Below, one piece after another: positions 50,401 through 59,105 of a stretch of DNA of 64,000 nt. The DNA is from Archegozetes longisetosus (taxonomy: Eukaryota > Arthropoda > Arachnida > Sarcoptiformes > Trhypochthoniidae). The notes below the pieces were generated by a model. It was not told the DNA's origin, ran no database searches, and was given only the letters and a program-made list of their open reading frames with translations. The stretch covers positions 5,787,855 through 5,851,854 of the forward strand of contig JAEMBT020000006.1 of NCBI GenBank assembly GCA_018873245.2. The letters are read 5' to 3'. The translations under genes were made by a program, and so were the position numbers. How positions within the stretch are numbered: position 1 is the first letter of the stretch; each line of letters starts with the position of its first letter.

Positions 50401-52955
50401 AATTGTTAGGATCGTGTTTAGAGAGCTATAAAGTGCTATCTGTGATTGAAATAACATTAAGGATAGCGCTCTATAAGCAGTGTTTGTGTTAAATAAGTCT
50501 AGACATATATTCTTTTTGTTTGCAGTGTATGTAGTCAAAATTGATCTTTAATATCGAAATAAGATCATCGCAGTTGTAGGAAAAGATTACAGTTGGCAAT
50601 CATTTCTCTAGTGTAATAAATCCTCTTTCCTTTTGTTTAGTCTAATCGTTTCTGTAAAGTTAGGGTTTCACAAATAGATGGATTTCACAAATAGATGGCT
50701 TTCACAAATAGATGGGGTCCACAAATACATGAATCCTATAGATACGTAATGCTGATGCTAAAAATAATTGAATCAATACAAATCGATTTCTATACTAATA
50801 CTCGCCAAAATAAACAACACGTTTAACATTTCATAATACATCTTCTCTACAAGTGTTACCACTTCACTATTTTCTTATCGTTCCTTATGTCTATTTCAAG
50901 AATTAAACTTACTAACTCTTTTATCATCCATTTTTAACTATACTAACTTCTTTTGATTTCACTTTCTTAGTACCTGTCAGTTCTTTGTTGTAGACCAACT
51001 CTAATTTCAATCTTTACTTAGCTCTTAACAAATTAAAACAGATTTAAGTTATACGATATAGTGATAGCACGATATAAGCCAAGGCTGACCTCAGTTAAAT
51101 TTTGTTAATGTTATGCAGTAACTTTATATTATCTTTAATGTGAAATATTTGATTTGTTGGATTTTAGTCAATAAAATAATGCGCTTTAAATGTCAATTGA
51201 TATCGAATATTACATACAATGACTCGTAAAAATCAAATCTCTTAAAGTTAATTGACTCATAATTCAGAGGAATATATTTATTGAATGAATAAGTTTTAAA
51301 AATAAATTGATTACAAATCATTATGAACAAAATTCAACTTCATTTAAATTGACAGTTCTTAGAAATACCTTAACTTAACTTAACTGACCTTAACTTTGAG
51401 GTGAAGCCCCATTTAATGGAACTTAATTACCAGTCAATTAGTTTTTAAGGATGCAACTTTTTGCAAATTCTCATAATATTTTAAATCAATTGGCAACAAA
51501 AACCATTGTGTCGCAATCTCTAACTAATGGCAATTTAGTTGATTTTTTGGTCAATTATTTGATCGAAACACACGATTATATTTGATGTTTGATTGAAAGA
51601 AAACATTTAATTTTATTGAATAATTTTCAATAGACAACAAAAGCGTTTCACATATTGCTTATGACTCGCCATTTCAACGATATAAGTCGATTGGTTGCTT
51701 CTGAGATAATGAGAGTTCCAGAGATTCCTAAGAGAGTTGCTGTAATCGAAAAATGGGCAGCAGTTGCAGACATTTGCCGCTGTCTTCATAACTTTAATGG
51801 AGTGCTACAAATATGTGCCGCATTTACCAACTCATCAGTATTTCGTCTCAAGAGGACGTGGGAGAAAGTTTGCAAAACGGTATTAACACTTACTATAAGT
51901 TCATATTTCACTCGAGCCATATTTGCCACCGAGCTCAATTCAAACAACTGGATTTAGATTTAATCCACTTTCTCTTAGAGAGTAAAACTCACAACAAAAT
52001 CCAATCCAAAATTGGATCAATATCTCATGTTATAGTGGATAAGATCTAAATGAAAATAGCAAATCAATCTCTTTTGCATTGACCTCGCATTCCAATCGGA
52101 TTGGATGAAAAGTGGATTCAATCTCCTTTTCTCAATCCACTTTCTAATCCTGAATCGTGTTCAGCAACAAGATAGAAATAAAGATAAGATTGTAGATGTA
52201 GATAAATCCAGTTGAGCCAACACATTTCTCTTTGACTTACAATATAGAATTAATTTACACTTTAACGCTTTAACTATACATTCCTATCTAAGATATTTCA
52301 GATCTTCAATAGATGATTTTACATCTTTCAACATAAGAATTTGATTCCTATCATTCAAAACATTTTATAGTTAATGTCAACTTTCATCAAAACAAATAGT
52401 CATTACTCGATTATAAATAGTAATTTTATGATTAAAAATGATTTATCTTGCTGGCTAGACGAAGCAAACAATAGATAAATTGCAAGCATTGGTTTCAACT
52501 GATGGACGATTTCGTAATATGAGAGAAGCCCTGCACAGATGTGATCCGCCATGTATTCCATACTTAGGCATGTATTTGACTGATCTGTCGTTTATAGAAG
52601 AAGGAACACCTAACTTCACAGAAGAAGGACTGTTGAATTTTTCCAAAATGCGAATGGTATGCATTCAACTGATTCATATGAGCCTAATTAAGACTTATTT
52701 TGTTGATAGATCGCTCATGTGATTCGAGAGATTCGTCACTTTCAGCAAACGCCATATAAAATAGAACACAATCCAAGAGTAACCAACTATTTACTAGACA
52801 CTTCAAGACATCTTGCGGATGAAGAACTGTATCAGCTCTCACTTTGCTTAGAACCAAGACTTTCTCGTTTAGGAACTAAGATTACAACTACTGGAGGTAA
52901 TTCTGGCTCTTCGTTCGGAGGCAGCTCTCCATCACATTATTCATCTGCTACCTAA
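10058..52955 (+). CDS. RasGRF: RasGRF: dual Ras/Rac guanine nucleotide exchange factor, whole gene, 19 exons
   Basis: RasGRF proteins load GTP on Ras through a CDC25 domain and on Rac through a DH domain. Calcium/calmodulin binding at the IQ motif stimulates the Ras exchange. Coding exons: 10058-10324, 37640-37746, 38004-38145, 38250-38443, 38828-39057, 39162-39314, 41306-41346, 41480-41590, 42118-42396, 42511-42592, 42735-42943, 44416-44498, 44695-45224, 45290-45504, 47748-48429, 49372-49907, 51634-51879, 52459-52656, 52710-52955. They sum to 4551 bases, 1516 residues plus stop, and every junction keeps frame with GT-AG ends. Domains by residue: PH 20-125, coiled coil 125-172, IQ about 190-212, DH 240-415, PH 430-605, first REM segment 640-695, low-complexity linker to about 1150, second REM segment 1165-1210, CDC25 1250-1495. 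Vertebrate RASGRF1 is about 1270 residues; the excess here is in the linker. The start ATG at 10058 matches the family's short N terminus (MQKGIRLN in human); an in-frame ATG follows at 10070. Confidence 0.93.
13846..13884 (+). repeat. 13-bp unit repeated three times
   Basis: AGTATCTCATTTT occurs three times in tandem; the last base of the third unit differs. It lies in RasGRF intron 1. Confidence 0.85.
19693..19734 (+). repeat. (CT)21 microsatellite
   Basis: An uninterrupted CT array of about 42 bases in RasGRF intron 1. It is complementary to the (GA)n array 4.1 kb downstream in the same transcript. Confidence 0.95.
20400..20614 (+). mobile_element. short inverted-repeat element, copy B (MITE-like)
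   Basis: It begins ACTTAATAATCGGCGATAGC and ends TTGCTATAATGGATTATTAT, imperfect inverted repeats of about 24 bp. The core shares TGCTTTCCATTAGATCATAA and CAAATTTGGCAA with the other two copies. It is the most diverged of the three in the core and lies in RasGRF intron 1. Confidence 0.65.
23829..23882 (+). repeat. (GA)27 microsatellite
   Basis: A perfect GA array of 54 bases in RasGRF intron 1, inverted relative to the CT array at 19.7 kb. Confidence 0.95.
26872..27340. repeat. second long imperfect foldback, about 0.47 kb
   Basis: The left half, 26872 to about 27055, corresponds to the reverse complement of about 27110-27340. Landmarks pair in order: AAGCGA at 26873 with TCGCTT at 27335; CTTTACTT with AAGTAAAG; AGTACAC with GTGTACT; CTATTCTTTC with GAAAGAATAG; AGACTG with CAGTCT; AAAACTAAT with ATTAGTTTT; GATTGACTAATAA with TTATTAGTCAATC; and GTGTTTC with GAAACAC. 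Indels between landmarks show age. It has no obvious similarity to the 2.1-3.0 kb foldback and no reading frame. It lies in RasGRF intron 1. Confidence 0.75.
31180..31233. repeat. 16-bp perfect inverted repeat with 22-base loop
   Basis: ATAATAAATCATATTT at 31180-31195 is followed by its exact reverse complement at 31218-31233. Outside it GTTAAA and TTTAAC pair again at 31170 and 31247, so the hairpin may extend to about 80 bases. It is within RasGRF intron 1. Confidence 0.75.
37640..38145 (+). CDS. RasGRF: RasGRF exons 2-3: end of first PH domain and coiled coil
   Basis: Exon 2 (37640-37746) starts HFFTITYR after TTTTGTAG and carries the C-terminal PH helix with AWVHAIDNA. Exon 3 (38004-38145) encodes the helix [18 protein letters not shown] and EIKKLRAE, matching the heptad region between PH and IQ of vertebrate RASGRF. 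The exon 2/3 junction is phase 2 (AG|C, serine). Donors are GTATGT in both. Confidence 0.92.
38250..38443 (+). CDS. RasGRF: RasGRF exon 4: IQ motif
   Basis: It encodes [20 protein letters not shown], the IQ motif that binds calmodulin in vertebrate RASGRF1/2 (human [18 protein letters not shown]), followed by [13 protein letters not shown] leading into the DH domain. Acceptor ATGTTTCAG, donor GTGTGT, exit phase 2. Confidence 0.93.
38531..38662 (+). repeat. 11-bp tandem array, 12 units, in RasGRF intron 4
   Basis: The unit AACATTGCGCT, with variants such as AACGTTGAGCT and AATGTTGCACT, repeats 12 times with no indels over 132 bases. It lies between exon 4 and exon 5. There are no spacers, so this is a minisatellite and not a CRISPR. 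Confidence 0.9.
38828..41590 (+). CDS. RasGRF: RasGRF exons 5-8: DH (RhoGEF) domain
   Basis: Exons 38828-39057, 39162-39314, 41306-41346 and 41480-41590 encode the Dbl-homology domain that activates Rac. Conserved blocks are [92 protein letters not shown] and [10 protein letters not shown]. Phases are 2, 1, 1 and 0. Exon 7 is only 41 bases and sits after a 2-kb intron with no other visible content. The intron after it is 133 bases and nearly half GA repeat. Confidence 0.93.
41367..41430 (+). repeat. (GA)32 array inside a 133-base intron
   Basis: A perfect GA array of 64 bases starts 20 bases after the exon 7 donor and ends 49 bases before the exon 8 acceptor of RasGRF. It produces spurious Leu-Ser reading frames on the minus strand. 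Confidence 0.97.
41591..42117 (+). other. RasGRF intron 8, 527 bases
   Basis: AT-rich intron between the last DH exon and the linker into the second PH domain. I see no repeat or RNA gene in it. Confidence 0.8.
42118..42943 (+). CDS. RasGRF: RasGRF exons 9-11: DH-PH linker and second PH domain
   Basis: Exons 42118-42396, 42511-42592 and 42735-42943. Exon 9 carries [43 protein letters not shown] and SGGKLNL. Exon 11 has a Ser/Gly-rich insert, then [11 protein letters not shown] and [12 protein letters not shown], the C-terminal PH helix. This PH domain follows DH as in all Dbl-family exchange factors. The insert at its start ([11 protein letters not shown], residues about 537-558) is not in the vertebrate sequence I recall. 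Confidence 0.92.
42944..44415 (+). other. RasGRF intron 11, 1.47 kb
   Basis: AT-rich intron with pyrimidine-rich runs near 43980-44180. No gene or repeat array is recognised. Confidence 0.75.
44416..45224 (+). CDS. RasGRF: RasGRF exons 12-13: REM (RasGEF N) segment and start of linker
   Basis: Exon 12 (44416-44498) encodes [17 protein letters not shown], matching human CVDNIRCNGLMMNAF. Exon 13 (44695-45224) encodes [20 protein letters not shown] and [20 protein letters not shown], the first REM segment that supports the CDC25 domain, then a Ser/Gln-rich tail ([24 protein letters not shown]). The donor is GTGAGA after T, phase 1. Confidence 0.92.
44534..44633 (+). repeat. 20-bp tandem array, 5 units, in RasGRF intron 12
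   Basis: ATCTAAACAGTGTTTATAGC repeats five times with point differences and no indels in a 196-base intron, filling half of it. A partial unit follows at about 44643. Confidence 0.9.
45290..45504 (+). CDS. RasGRF: RasGRF exon 14: proline-rich linker
   Basis: Entered in phase 1 after a 65-base intron, it reads [20 protein letters not shown] and then a proline stretch [16 protein letters not shown], a possible SH3 ligand. Exon 14 has no clear vertebrate counterpart that I recall; frame continuity into exons 13 and 15 is the support. The donor is GTGAGT. Confidence 0.8.
47224..47298 (+). mobile_element. possible degraded hAT-type transposon end
   Basis: GGTGTGTCAAAGGGC and, about 30 bases on, GCTGGATCCAGCCCGCGG with a following CAAGTTGCCAATCG resemble the subterminal block of widespread hAT elements, with its GGATCCGGCCCGCGGxCCGCxAGTTG arrangement. 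It is the most GC-rich stretch of the intron. I see no transposase remnant or matching second end. Confidence 0.35.
47615..47635 (+). repeat. (TA)n microsatellite
   Basis: About ten AT/TA units in RasGRF intron 14, 113 bases before the exon 15 acceptor. Confidence 0.9.
47748..48429 (+). CDS. RasGRF: RasGRF exon 15: long Ser/Thr/Pro-rich linker
   Basis: At 227 residues plus one base this is the longest exon. It is low-complexity with [12 protein letters not shown], repeated SPRP/TPRSSF motifs (two copies of TPRSSFQ) and a basic [10 protein letters not shown] tract with many potential phosphorylation sites. It ends in [12 protein letters not shown] across the next junction, matching the vertebrate SAASAFAIATA block exactly in position. 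This exon accounts for most of the extra length over vertebrate RASGRF1. Confidence 0.88.
48430..49371 (+). other. RasGRF intron 15, 942 bases
   Basis: AT-rich. A plus-strand open stretch at 48820-48960 is short and has no splice or family support. I see no array or RNA gene. Confidence 0.7.
49372..49907 (+). CDS. RasGRF: RasGRF exon 16: second REM segment and start of CDC25 domain
   Basis: It contains [20 protein letters not shown], matching human [20 protein letters not shown], followed by the REM helices and then [17 protein letters not shown] and [10 protein letters not shown], the opening of the catalytic RasGEF domain. The minus-strand frame over the same bases is a shadow. Confidence 0.95.
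49908..51633 (+). other. RasGRF intron 16, 1.7 kb
   Basis: AT-rich, with a 17-bp tandem array at 50666-50733. No gene recognised. Confidence 0.75.
50666..50733 (+). repeat. 17-bp tandem array, 4 units
   Basis: TTTCACAAATAGATGGa/c/g three times and a diverged fourth unit GTCCACAAATACATGAA, in RasGRF intron 16. Confidence 0.9.
51634..52955 (+). CDS. RasGRF: RasGRF exons 17-19: catalytic core of CDC25 domain and C terminus
   Basis: Exons 51634-51879, 52459-52656 and 52710-52955, all phase 0. They carry [89 protein letters not shown] and [18 protein letters not shown]. The helical hairpin and nucleotide-expelling region of Ras exchange factors is intact with no missing block, so exchange activity is expected. 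The last intron is only 53 bases. After LEPRLSRLG a Gly/Ser tail of about 27 residues extends past the vertebrate end. Stop TAA at 52953. Confidence 0.95.
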
Positions 52956-53100
52956 CCAAATCACAATTTTAACATTTCTTAAATCGTGTTTCGGTAAGAA
53001 TTCATTTAAATCATCCGAACACTTTAAGTTAGTCATACTTTTATAATTGTGGTCAATGTTTGAGGCATTCAGCTCGAGCATGGAATAACTTACAATGAAA

Positions 53101-53307
53101 AACTTAATGATCGTTCATAGCAACCAGAAGTCGTGTGTTGTGATGGCATGCTTTCTGTCAGACCATAACATTGAGCAAACTTATGGAATATTGGACATAG
53201 TAATGGAAACAAATTGAAAATCAAATTCGACAACAAACTGATGCACATGGCAGGCAGGTTGACATAACAACGGACGTTTTCTAGTTGCTATTGCGTATTA
53301 TGAAGTT
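53101..53307 (+). mobile_element. short inverted-repeat element, copy C (MITE-like)
   Basis: It begins AACTTAATGATCGTTCATAG and ends TTGCTATTGCGTATTATGAA-GTT, giving imperfect inverted ends of about 26 bp. The core includes TGGCATGCTTTC.GTCAGACC and CAACAAACTGATGCACATGG. It starts 145 bases past the RasGRF stop codon, so it is probably within its 3' UTR. Confidence 0.7.
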
Positions 53308-54073
53308 TACAAATTCATAGTAAACTTATATTGAAGTTAAATTATATCTGTAATTAGATATTCAAATTGTTCTGTTATTTCTAAAATCAAACTAATCTAT
53401 AAATTGAACTTAAGAATTAACTCAATAGTAACGAAGAATTTGATATGTTTTTAGAAAACATTTGAAAGAAGACTAAAAAGAGATTAAAACAAAAACAAAG
53501 CTAAAAAAGCCCTTCGAAGTGCAGCCTCGGAAATACATAACAGTTTTGTTATATCGATGTTAACTGATGTTAAGTTGAAAAATGTTTGACTGGAAGCGCG
53601 ACAAATGTATTGTCTTAATAATGTCTTATATGTTTCACATTCTATATTGATTATTATCATTGATTAACATTTTCATTATATGCAGACTTTTTACTTATAT
53701 TTGCTGACATATTCACAAATATGTAGTACTTTATTATAATTATAACTATTATTATCTTATGATTAGTTGTTTTTTATTAAGTGTCTCACTTGGAAATTGT
53801 AAATTCTATATATAGTAACTTATATAAGGCTTATATATACAAAACATTATAACAAACGTTCTTATAAACTTCAAGTCTTCCTTTCACAACATGTAAATTC
53901 CCTTTTTCTATATTGTCTATCAATTCATGGTGTACTTTATAAAACTGCAAGCACCTTACAGTTACAAACTTGTAATACATATATTGTACAGTTATCTCTA
54001 ACCTAGAGTCAAGTGTTACACTTCTTGCCATAGATGCCACGCGACACCCATTGTTCTATCTTTCTTCTGCTGA

Positions 54074-54157
54074 TCTCTCTCTCTCTCTCTCTCTCCGTCC
54101 CTTTCCCTTCTTCTCTCTCCCCTCCTCCCCTTCCATCTTCTCTTTACTTTCTTCCTC
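54074..54157 (+). repeat. polypyrimidine tract with (CT)n
   Basis: About 84 bases almost free of purines: CT repeats, then C/T runs such as CCCTTTCCCTTC and CCCCTCCTCCCC. It lies in the RasGRF/kinase intergenic region. Confidence 0.9.
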
Positions 54158-55984
54158 ATATTCTTCAGTTGTGGAGTTAGAAATATAGAAGATATGACTT
54201 AAAAATCATATAATCCTGGATAAAGTTAATCTATGTTAGGTTAGGTGAACTCAGGGTTTAGTTACTCAATGAGATCCACACTACGCTTGAATCCTAAGCA
54301 CAGTAAAAGTGAAAATTGATAAGTAATAATTGAACAAAAAAAAAATAATTGAAATTGAAATCATTTTAATGGGACGTTACGTTAAAATATTGGTTATATA
54401 AATGAAAAATAAATGTTGCCTTTCCTGTATCGATAACTCCACACCTATATTCTTAATTGTTGAAGAAAGAGGTGACAAATAGTATAAATGTATAAAATAT
54501 TAGTCTTTTGAAAAGAAACAATTAGTAGATATTGTATTGAATCCCTGGTTCGGGAGATTTTACAGTAAATTTATTGTTAAATTGAATCGTATTGACCATA
54601 TATTGACGCCTGTGATCGCCTGAGTAGTTGAATTATTAACTTATGAATAGATATGTTATAAAAGAGGTATTTTAACAAAACTAACATTGTCTATAATTAA
54701 CATTGTCTATAACTACTACAGAATGTACAGAATTGTCTATTTCAAACTCACAATCAATTATTTACCCTATTTTTGTGTCACAAATCAACCTCTTAGTTCT
54801 TGGGCCAAACTTTAAGGTAACTTCAATTTCAAGTTTCAGCTATTTTTCAAACCAGTCCAAGTCGAGAGTGATTGAAAATTAGGTGATTGTGTTTGGAAAC
54901 TGGATTGACACCTAAAAACAGTATATCAAGAGTTTAATCAATGGGATTAAGTGACTCAAAAAAAGAAGGTTAAAAAGAATTTTTCAATCGATGTTTTAAG
55001 TGCCAATTTGAACGCTCACTAACTTTCGCATAATGTCAATCTGAATATTATTCAGTTTAATGTAATGTTTTAATGCCAGTCAAATGTTTTTTATTTAGTT
55101 AATTCACCCATAAATGAGCTTAAGTCCATTTAGAGAAAAGCGTTTTTCATATCTTATTTGAAGAGTTGGTCTTATTTGAAAAGGTTATACCAATTAATTA
55201 AATTGTATTGAAGCTTAGCATAGCTTTATCTGTAGCTAAAATGTGTCAATCAATCATATGTTTGTCAAATTTGATTATTACACTTCTATTTAAAGCTAAT
55301 AAATTCAATAATTATAACAGTCATATTAAGCTTATTGACAACATGTTATCATTTGTAATGACAATCAAATTTCAGTGCTTCTAAAGCTGAGTTTAATTGA
55401 TGGAACACTTTACTAAAACTTATTTATTGTCATTTGTGTACTCTTTACCTAATAAGTTAATAAAATTCATAACATTAACATTACATTAATCATTGCTCAG
55501 CTTATCATAGACAAATCACCCAAAACTTATTACTACAACAAATCTTTAGACTATCAAAAGACTTATTTGAGATGAAATCCTATGTCAACTTTTTTCTTTG
55601 ATAAAAATTGAAAATTCTTTCGAAATCATCTGATTGAAGCAAAAAATGAACAAGTATGACCAAATCTTATCTGTTATAGGATTCACATTTAATTATTGAT
55701 TGTCGCTACTGGTCAGCTTAACTGAAAATCAATTATCTATAGCTTTTCCAAAACTTTCTAAAACCTACTAATTAAAACTCAAGATAGCAACAATTCAATC
55801 ACAGTCTTAAGATCAGTAGTAAGTTTTACTTAATTCAAATGATCAATGGAAATGCTGAACAAACAATAAATCATTTAATAATTATATATGTTTAAAAATC
55901 TTAAAATTAAGACCAAGTAATAAGAGTATAAATGCAATAATCTATTAATGAAACAAATATACAGATGGAACCAAACATTTGTTA

Positions 55985-56938
55985 TTAATCTTTAACGAAG
56001 TCTTGTTCGAGTACTTGTTGCGCAGTTATTCTTAGATTAGGATCAGGTTCTAATAGTTTATGAATTAGATCTTTAACTTTTTTGGACAAGCTTTTCTCAA
56101 CAAGTTTGTTCAGTTTGTAATTACGAGTTCTTTGTTTATGAATCACATCTTTAGAACCAGTTTGAACGTCTTCTCCAAAAGGCTTAAAAAAGTTAATCAT
56201 TTCGAACAGACAAACACCCATTGAATAGACATCAGCAGCTTTTGCGTCGTACGCGTGACCATCTAAGAGAGCATGAACTTCTGGTGCCATATAAGCAGCG
56301 GTTCCACATTGAGTCCCTTTCATGATTCGGTCGCTGCTTCTATCGACAGTTGAACACGAAAACCCAAAATCAGTCAGTAATGCGTTTTCGTAGGCATCCA
56401 GTAAAAAGTTTTCGAGTTTCAGATCTCGATGGGCTATACCTTTAGAATGAGCGAAACTAACGGCATTCATAATGCCTGCGAACCATTTCTTTGCTGTTGA
56501 TTCTTTGAATGGTTTATTTTGTTTCTCTAACTTGTTGGCTATATTTCCATTCTTTGCGAACTCCATTATAATAAAGGCTTCTCTTCTAGTCTTTATGTAC
56601 TTAAACGATTTAACAATATTCTGATGAATTGATAATTGTTTCATTACTTTCATTTCATTCTTAAGGCATTTTTCTTTCCATTCTTGATCTAATTCCGTTA
56701 GTTTAAACCACTTGACAACTAGTTCTTGATCTGGTTTTTCAGTCCAACTAACTTTATATACTTTAGAGAATTGTCCACTTCCAATATATGGACCTAATGT
56801 AAAACCCATATTAACGACTGCTGGTGGCAAGACATCATCTGGATTAATTCTATGACTCGAAACTGTTATTTGTGATGCTGAGCTGTCTGCTGATTTTGGC
56901 TTATCTCCAGATTTCGTCTTCTTATCCTTATCTGCCAT
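55985..56938 (-). CDS. TSSK-like serine/threonine protein kinase, intronless
   Basis: A complete 317-residue kinase in one exon, close to the size of testis-specific serine kinases. All core motifs are intact: glycine loop GSGQFSKVYKV near residue 53, catalytic lysine in VVKW near 74, HRDLKLEN near 170, DFGFS near 190, a threonine-rich activation loop (KGTQCGTAAYMAPEV) and the arginine in LRITAQQVL near the end. The DFGFS and CGTAAYMAPEV signature and short tail are typical of TSSK within the CaMK group. A 45-residue Lys/Ser-rich leader precedes the domain. Lack of introns among intron-rich neighbours suggests retroposition; TSSK genes are commonly intronless and expressed in spermatids, but expression here is inference. 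It is convergent with RasGRF. Another CaMK-group kinase remains possible. Confidence 0.8.
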   Translation of the reverse strand: MADKDKKTKSGDKPKSADSSASQITVSSHRINPDDVLPPAVVNMGFTLGPYIGSGQFSKVYKVSWTEKPDQELVVKWFKLTELDQEWKEKCLKNEMKVMKQLSIHQNIVKSFKYIKTRREAFIIMEFAKNGNIANKLEKQNKPFKESTAKKWFAGIMNAVSFAHSKGIAHRDLKLENFLLDAYENALLTDFGFSCSTVDRSSDRIMKGTQCGTAAYMAPEVHALLDGHAYDAKAADVYSMGVCLFEMINFFKPFGEDVQTGSKDVIHKQRTRNYKLNKLVEKSLSKKVKDLIHKLLEPDPNLRITAQQVLEQDFVKD

Positions 56939-57680
56939 TTGCTAGACTTTACTTCAAATACTGCTTTAGTTCAACGTTTTGATGTCATATATTGTGATTA
57001 TCTTTAAAAATTCAAGCATTTTCAAAACTACAACAATGGAAATCAGTGCATGTTATTCGACTTTTCGCTTAATGATTGGTTGTAATTGAACTTAAACTAT
57101 AAAATTCAAAACTATATTAATTGAGCGCGAGCAATATTATTAAAATAGCTACAAGATAGTAACTTAATTATAATCATTGTAATTCTGATATTTATTCGGT
57201 ATTTGAACATCTGCACCAAAAGTGTAGAGATTTAAATGAAGATGTCAAGTCAATAGATACTGAAGTTGCAAAATATTGAAGGGTCAGCACAACAATCCAC
57301 GCAACTTTGGTCAAGATTTCCAACTGAAACAATTTGAAGAATAAAACGAAAGTTCAAACTAATTCGATGGTAGAATTGATTGAATGGCTTTTTGGTCAAT
57401 ATTCTATAAAATTAATCGACTTGTTTTATTAAATTATCTCAAATAAAAAACCACTATTCGAAGCTCTAATACATTTTCATTTACAATCTATGATAAACCA
57501 ATAACAAATAAATAGCTGTTACTTGCTCTTCATTAAATACATTAACTTGTATATAATTGTTTTGTATAAAAGCGATTCTGTTGTGAGATTTTCCAAATTC
57601 AATAAATCTTAAGGCAATCCTCAGTAATTCAGAGAAAATTAATGAATTGATAAATAAAATATGATACGTCAGTTTAATAT
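56939..57680. other. intergenic region between PRRC1 and the kinase
   Basis: About 740 bases of AT-rich DNA containing the kinase promoter and the PRRC1 3' end, both minus strand. TTTATT at 57424, AATAAA on the minus strand, could be the PRRC1 polyadenylation signal. No RNA gene or repeat is seen. Confidence 0.6.
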
Positions 57681-59105
57681 TTATCTATTCAAACGATTCT
57701 TATATAGATTTGCCAATGCAATGGATGCTTGTAAAATGATATCTCTACGGCTAATCCCAATCCATGCGTTATGCCATTCATCCGGAGGTACATTCAGTTT
57801 TTGGGACATTACTTGGCCGATAGTCACTGCATATCCAGTACTTTTCGCTGCATAGTCAATAGGGGTTTCGAAACGCATCTGATTAACGCATTCATTAGGT
57901 ATTGGTGTCAGTTGAGTGTAAACTTGAAGATTAATGCCTAATACTGGATCGTCGAGAACTATGCATCCAACATCATACCATCTATTGAAATGATTTGCGT
58001 TTGATTCATTTTTCAACTTAAAAACTGTTCAATTACTTACTTGTCAGGAGTGATGTCAGTAATGAAGTTCTCAACAGAGATAACAACTTGATTTTGAGGA
58101 ATACTATTTGTATTCATTCGCAGTGATTGAATCCTTTCTTCTGCAGCTTTTAGACCAGATTCAAAGCCAACCGGTTGAGCAGCTATACTTATCGATTGCG
58201 ACGAAATTCCTGATCAAAATTCAATTAAAAAATTGAATAATTAGTTGACTCATCCAAATAAAAAGCTATTACAATAAAATCATACCTGAAACAGTTGCGC
58301 GACCGAAAACTTTTTGGAATGATTCCCGAATCGGATAAATTTTAGATTCTTTATCAGAAGTGACAATAATATTGATATCTCCTCCAGAATCTTATTTAAA
58401 TAAATATAACCACAAATTAGAACTAATTAAGAAAAATGGTTGCTCGCAATTGTAGTTAAAGTTTGCACAAATTTGTGAGTCAAACAAATAATAGATAGAA
58501 ATTGTTTTGATTCTATTTACATATAATTTGCTTCATCCCCGGATCCAAAGTAGTGATCATTGTGTCCACAGAGTTCTTGGCCTTTTCAGCCACTTTTGAA
58601 ATGAATTGACTGTTGGTAAACCAATCCAAAAATCCAGAACCAACCGAATCAGATCCGGTTTTAGGGGAAGAACTCAATTCGTTAAGTGGTACATTAATTG
58701 TAGGCTCGATTGGATTCGATGAGGCCTCTTGTGCGGGTTGTGATAGCATTTGTGACACTTTTGGCAATTCTACTGTTTTCTCATCAGGCTTCGTGTCAAT
58801 ACTTGTCTTAACAGATGTTGTGGTTTGTTGCACATAACTCTCCGTTAGTTGTGTTGACATTCCTGTTGAACGACGATTAAATTTGATTCAATTCAGTTAA
58901 TAATAATAATAAACAATTAATCGAATTGTTATTTAAATGCAATTAATGCACAATTATTTAGACATGAATCCAGTGTCTGACGAATGACGTGGCCATCGCT
59001 TGACTAATTGATCAAATGCATACCTTTCGATCCATTGTTAGAATCCTTATGGCCAAGAAACTCAAAACTTGATTCTCCGTTAGTGTCAGAACTGGTTTCT
59101 GACAT
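57681..59105 (-). CDS. PRRC1: PRRC1 (proline-rich coiled-coil 1), five exons
   Basis: Exons in order of transcription: 59024-59105, 58521-58862, 58286-58390, 58041-58209 and 57681-57981, summing to 999 bases, 332 residues plus stop, with frame kept at all four GT-AG junctions (phases 1, 1, 1, 2). PRRC1 is a Golgi/ER-exit-associated protein whose C-terminal domain has an inosine-triphosphatase-like (DUF84) fold and has been linked to protein kinase A. Conserved blocks: VAEKAKNSVDTMITTLDPGM, SGGDINIIVTSDKE, AAQPVGFESGLKAAEERI, ISVENFITDITPDKWYDVGC and VTIGQVM. The C-terminal domain looks complete. The N-terminal half is short and not notably proline-rich, against about 445 residues in human. 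Introns are as short as 59 bases. The start MSETSSD is the first ATG in frame. It lies 1.1 kb downstream of ASH1 on the same strand. Confidence 0.93.

Larger units (their letters stand above)
52956..55984. other. convergent intergenic region between RasGRF and the kinase gene
   Basis: About 3 kb between two convergent genes, holding both 3' ends. Element copy C is at 53101-53307 and a pyrimidine tract at 54074-54157. An AATAAA near 54409 is one candidate RasGRF polyadenylation signal, which would give a 1.4-kb 3' UTR. No other gene is recognised. Confidence 0.6.

Noticed and set aside
57661-57855. Plus-strand frame opposite the last PRRC1 exon
   Set aside because: Shadow of the conserved PRRC1 C-terminal domain.
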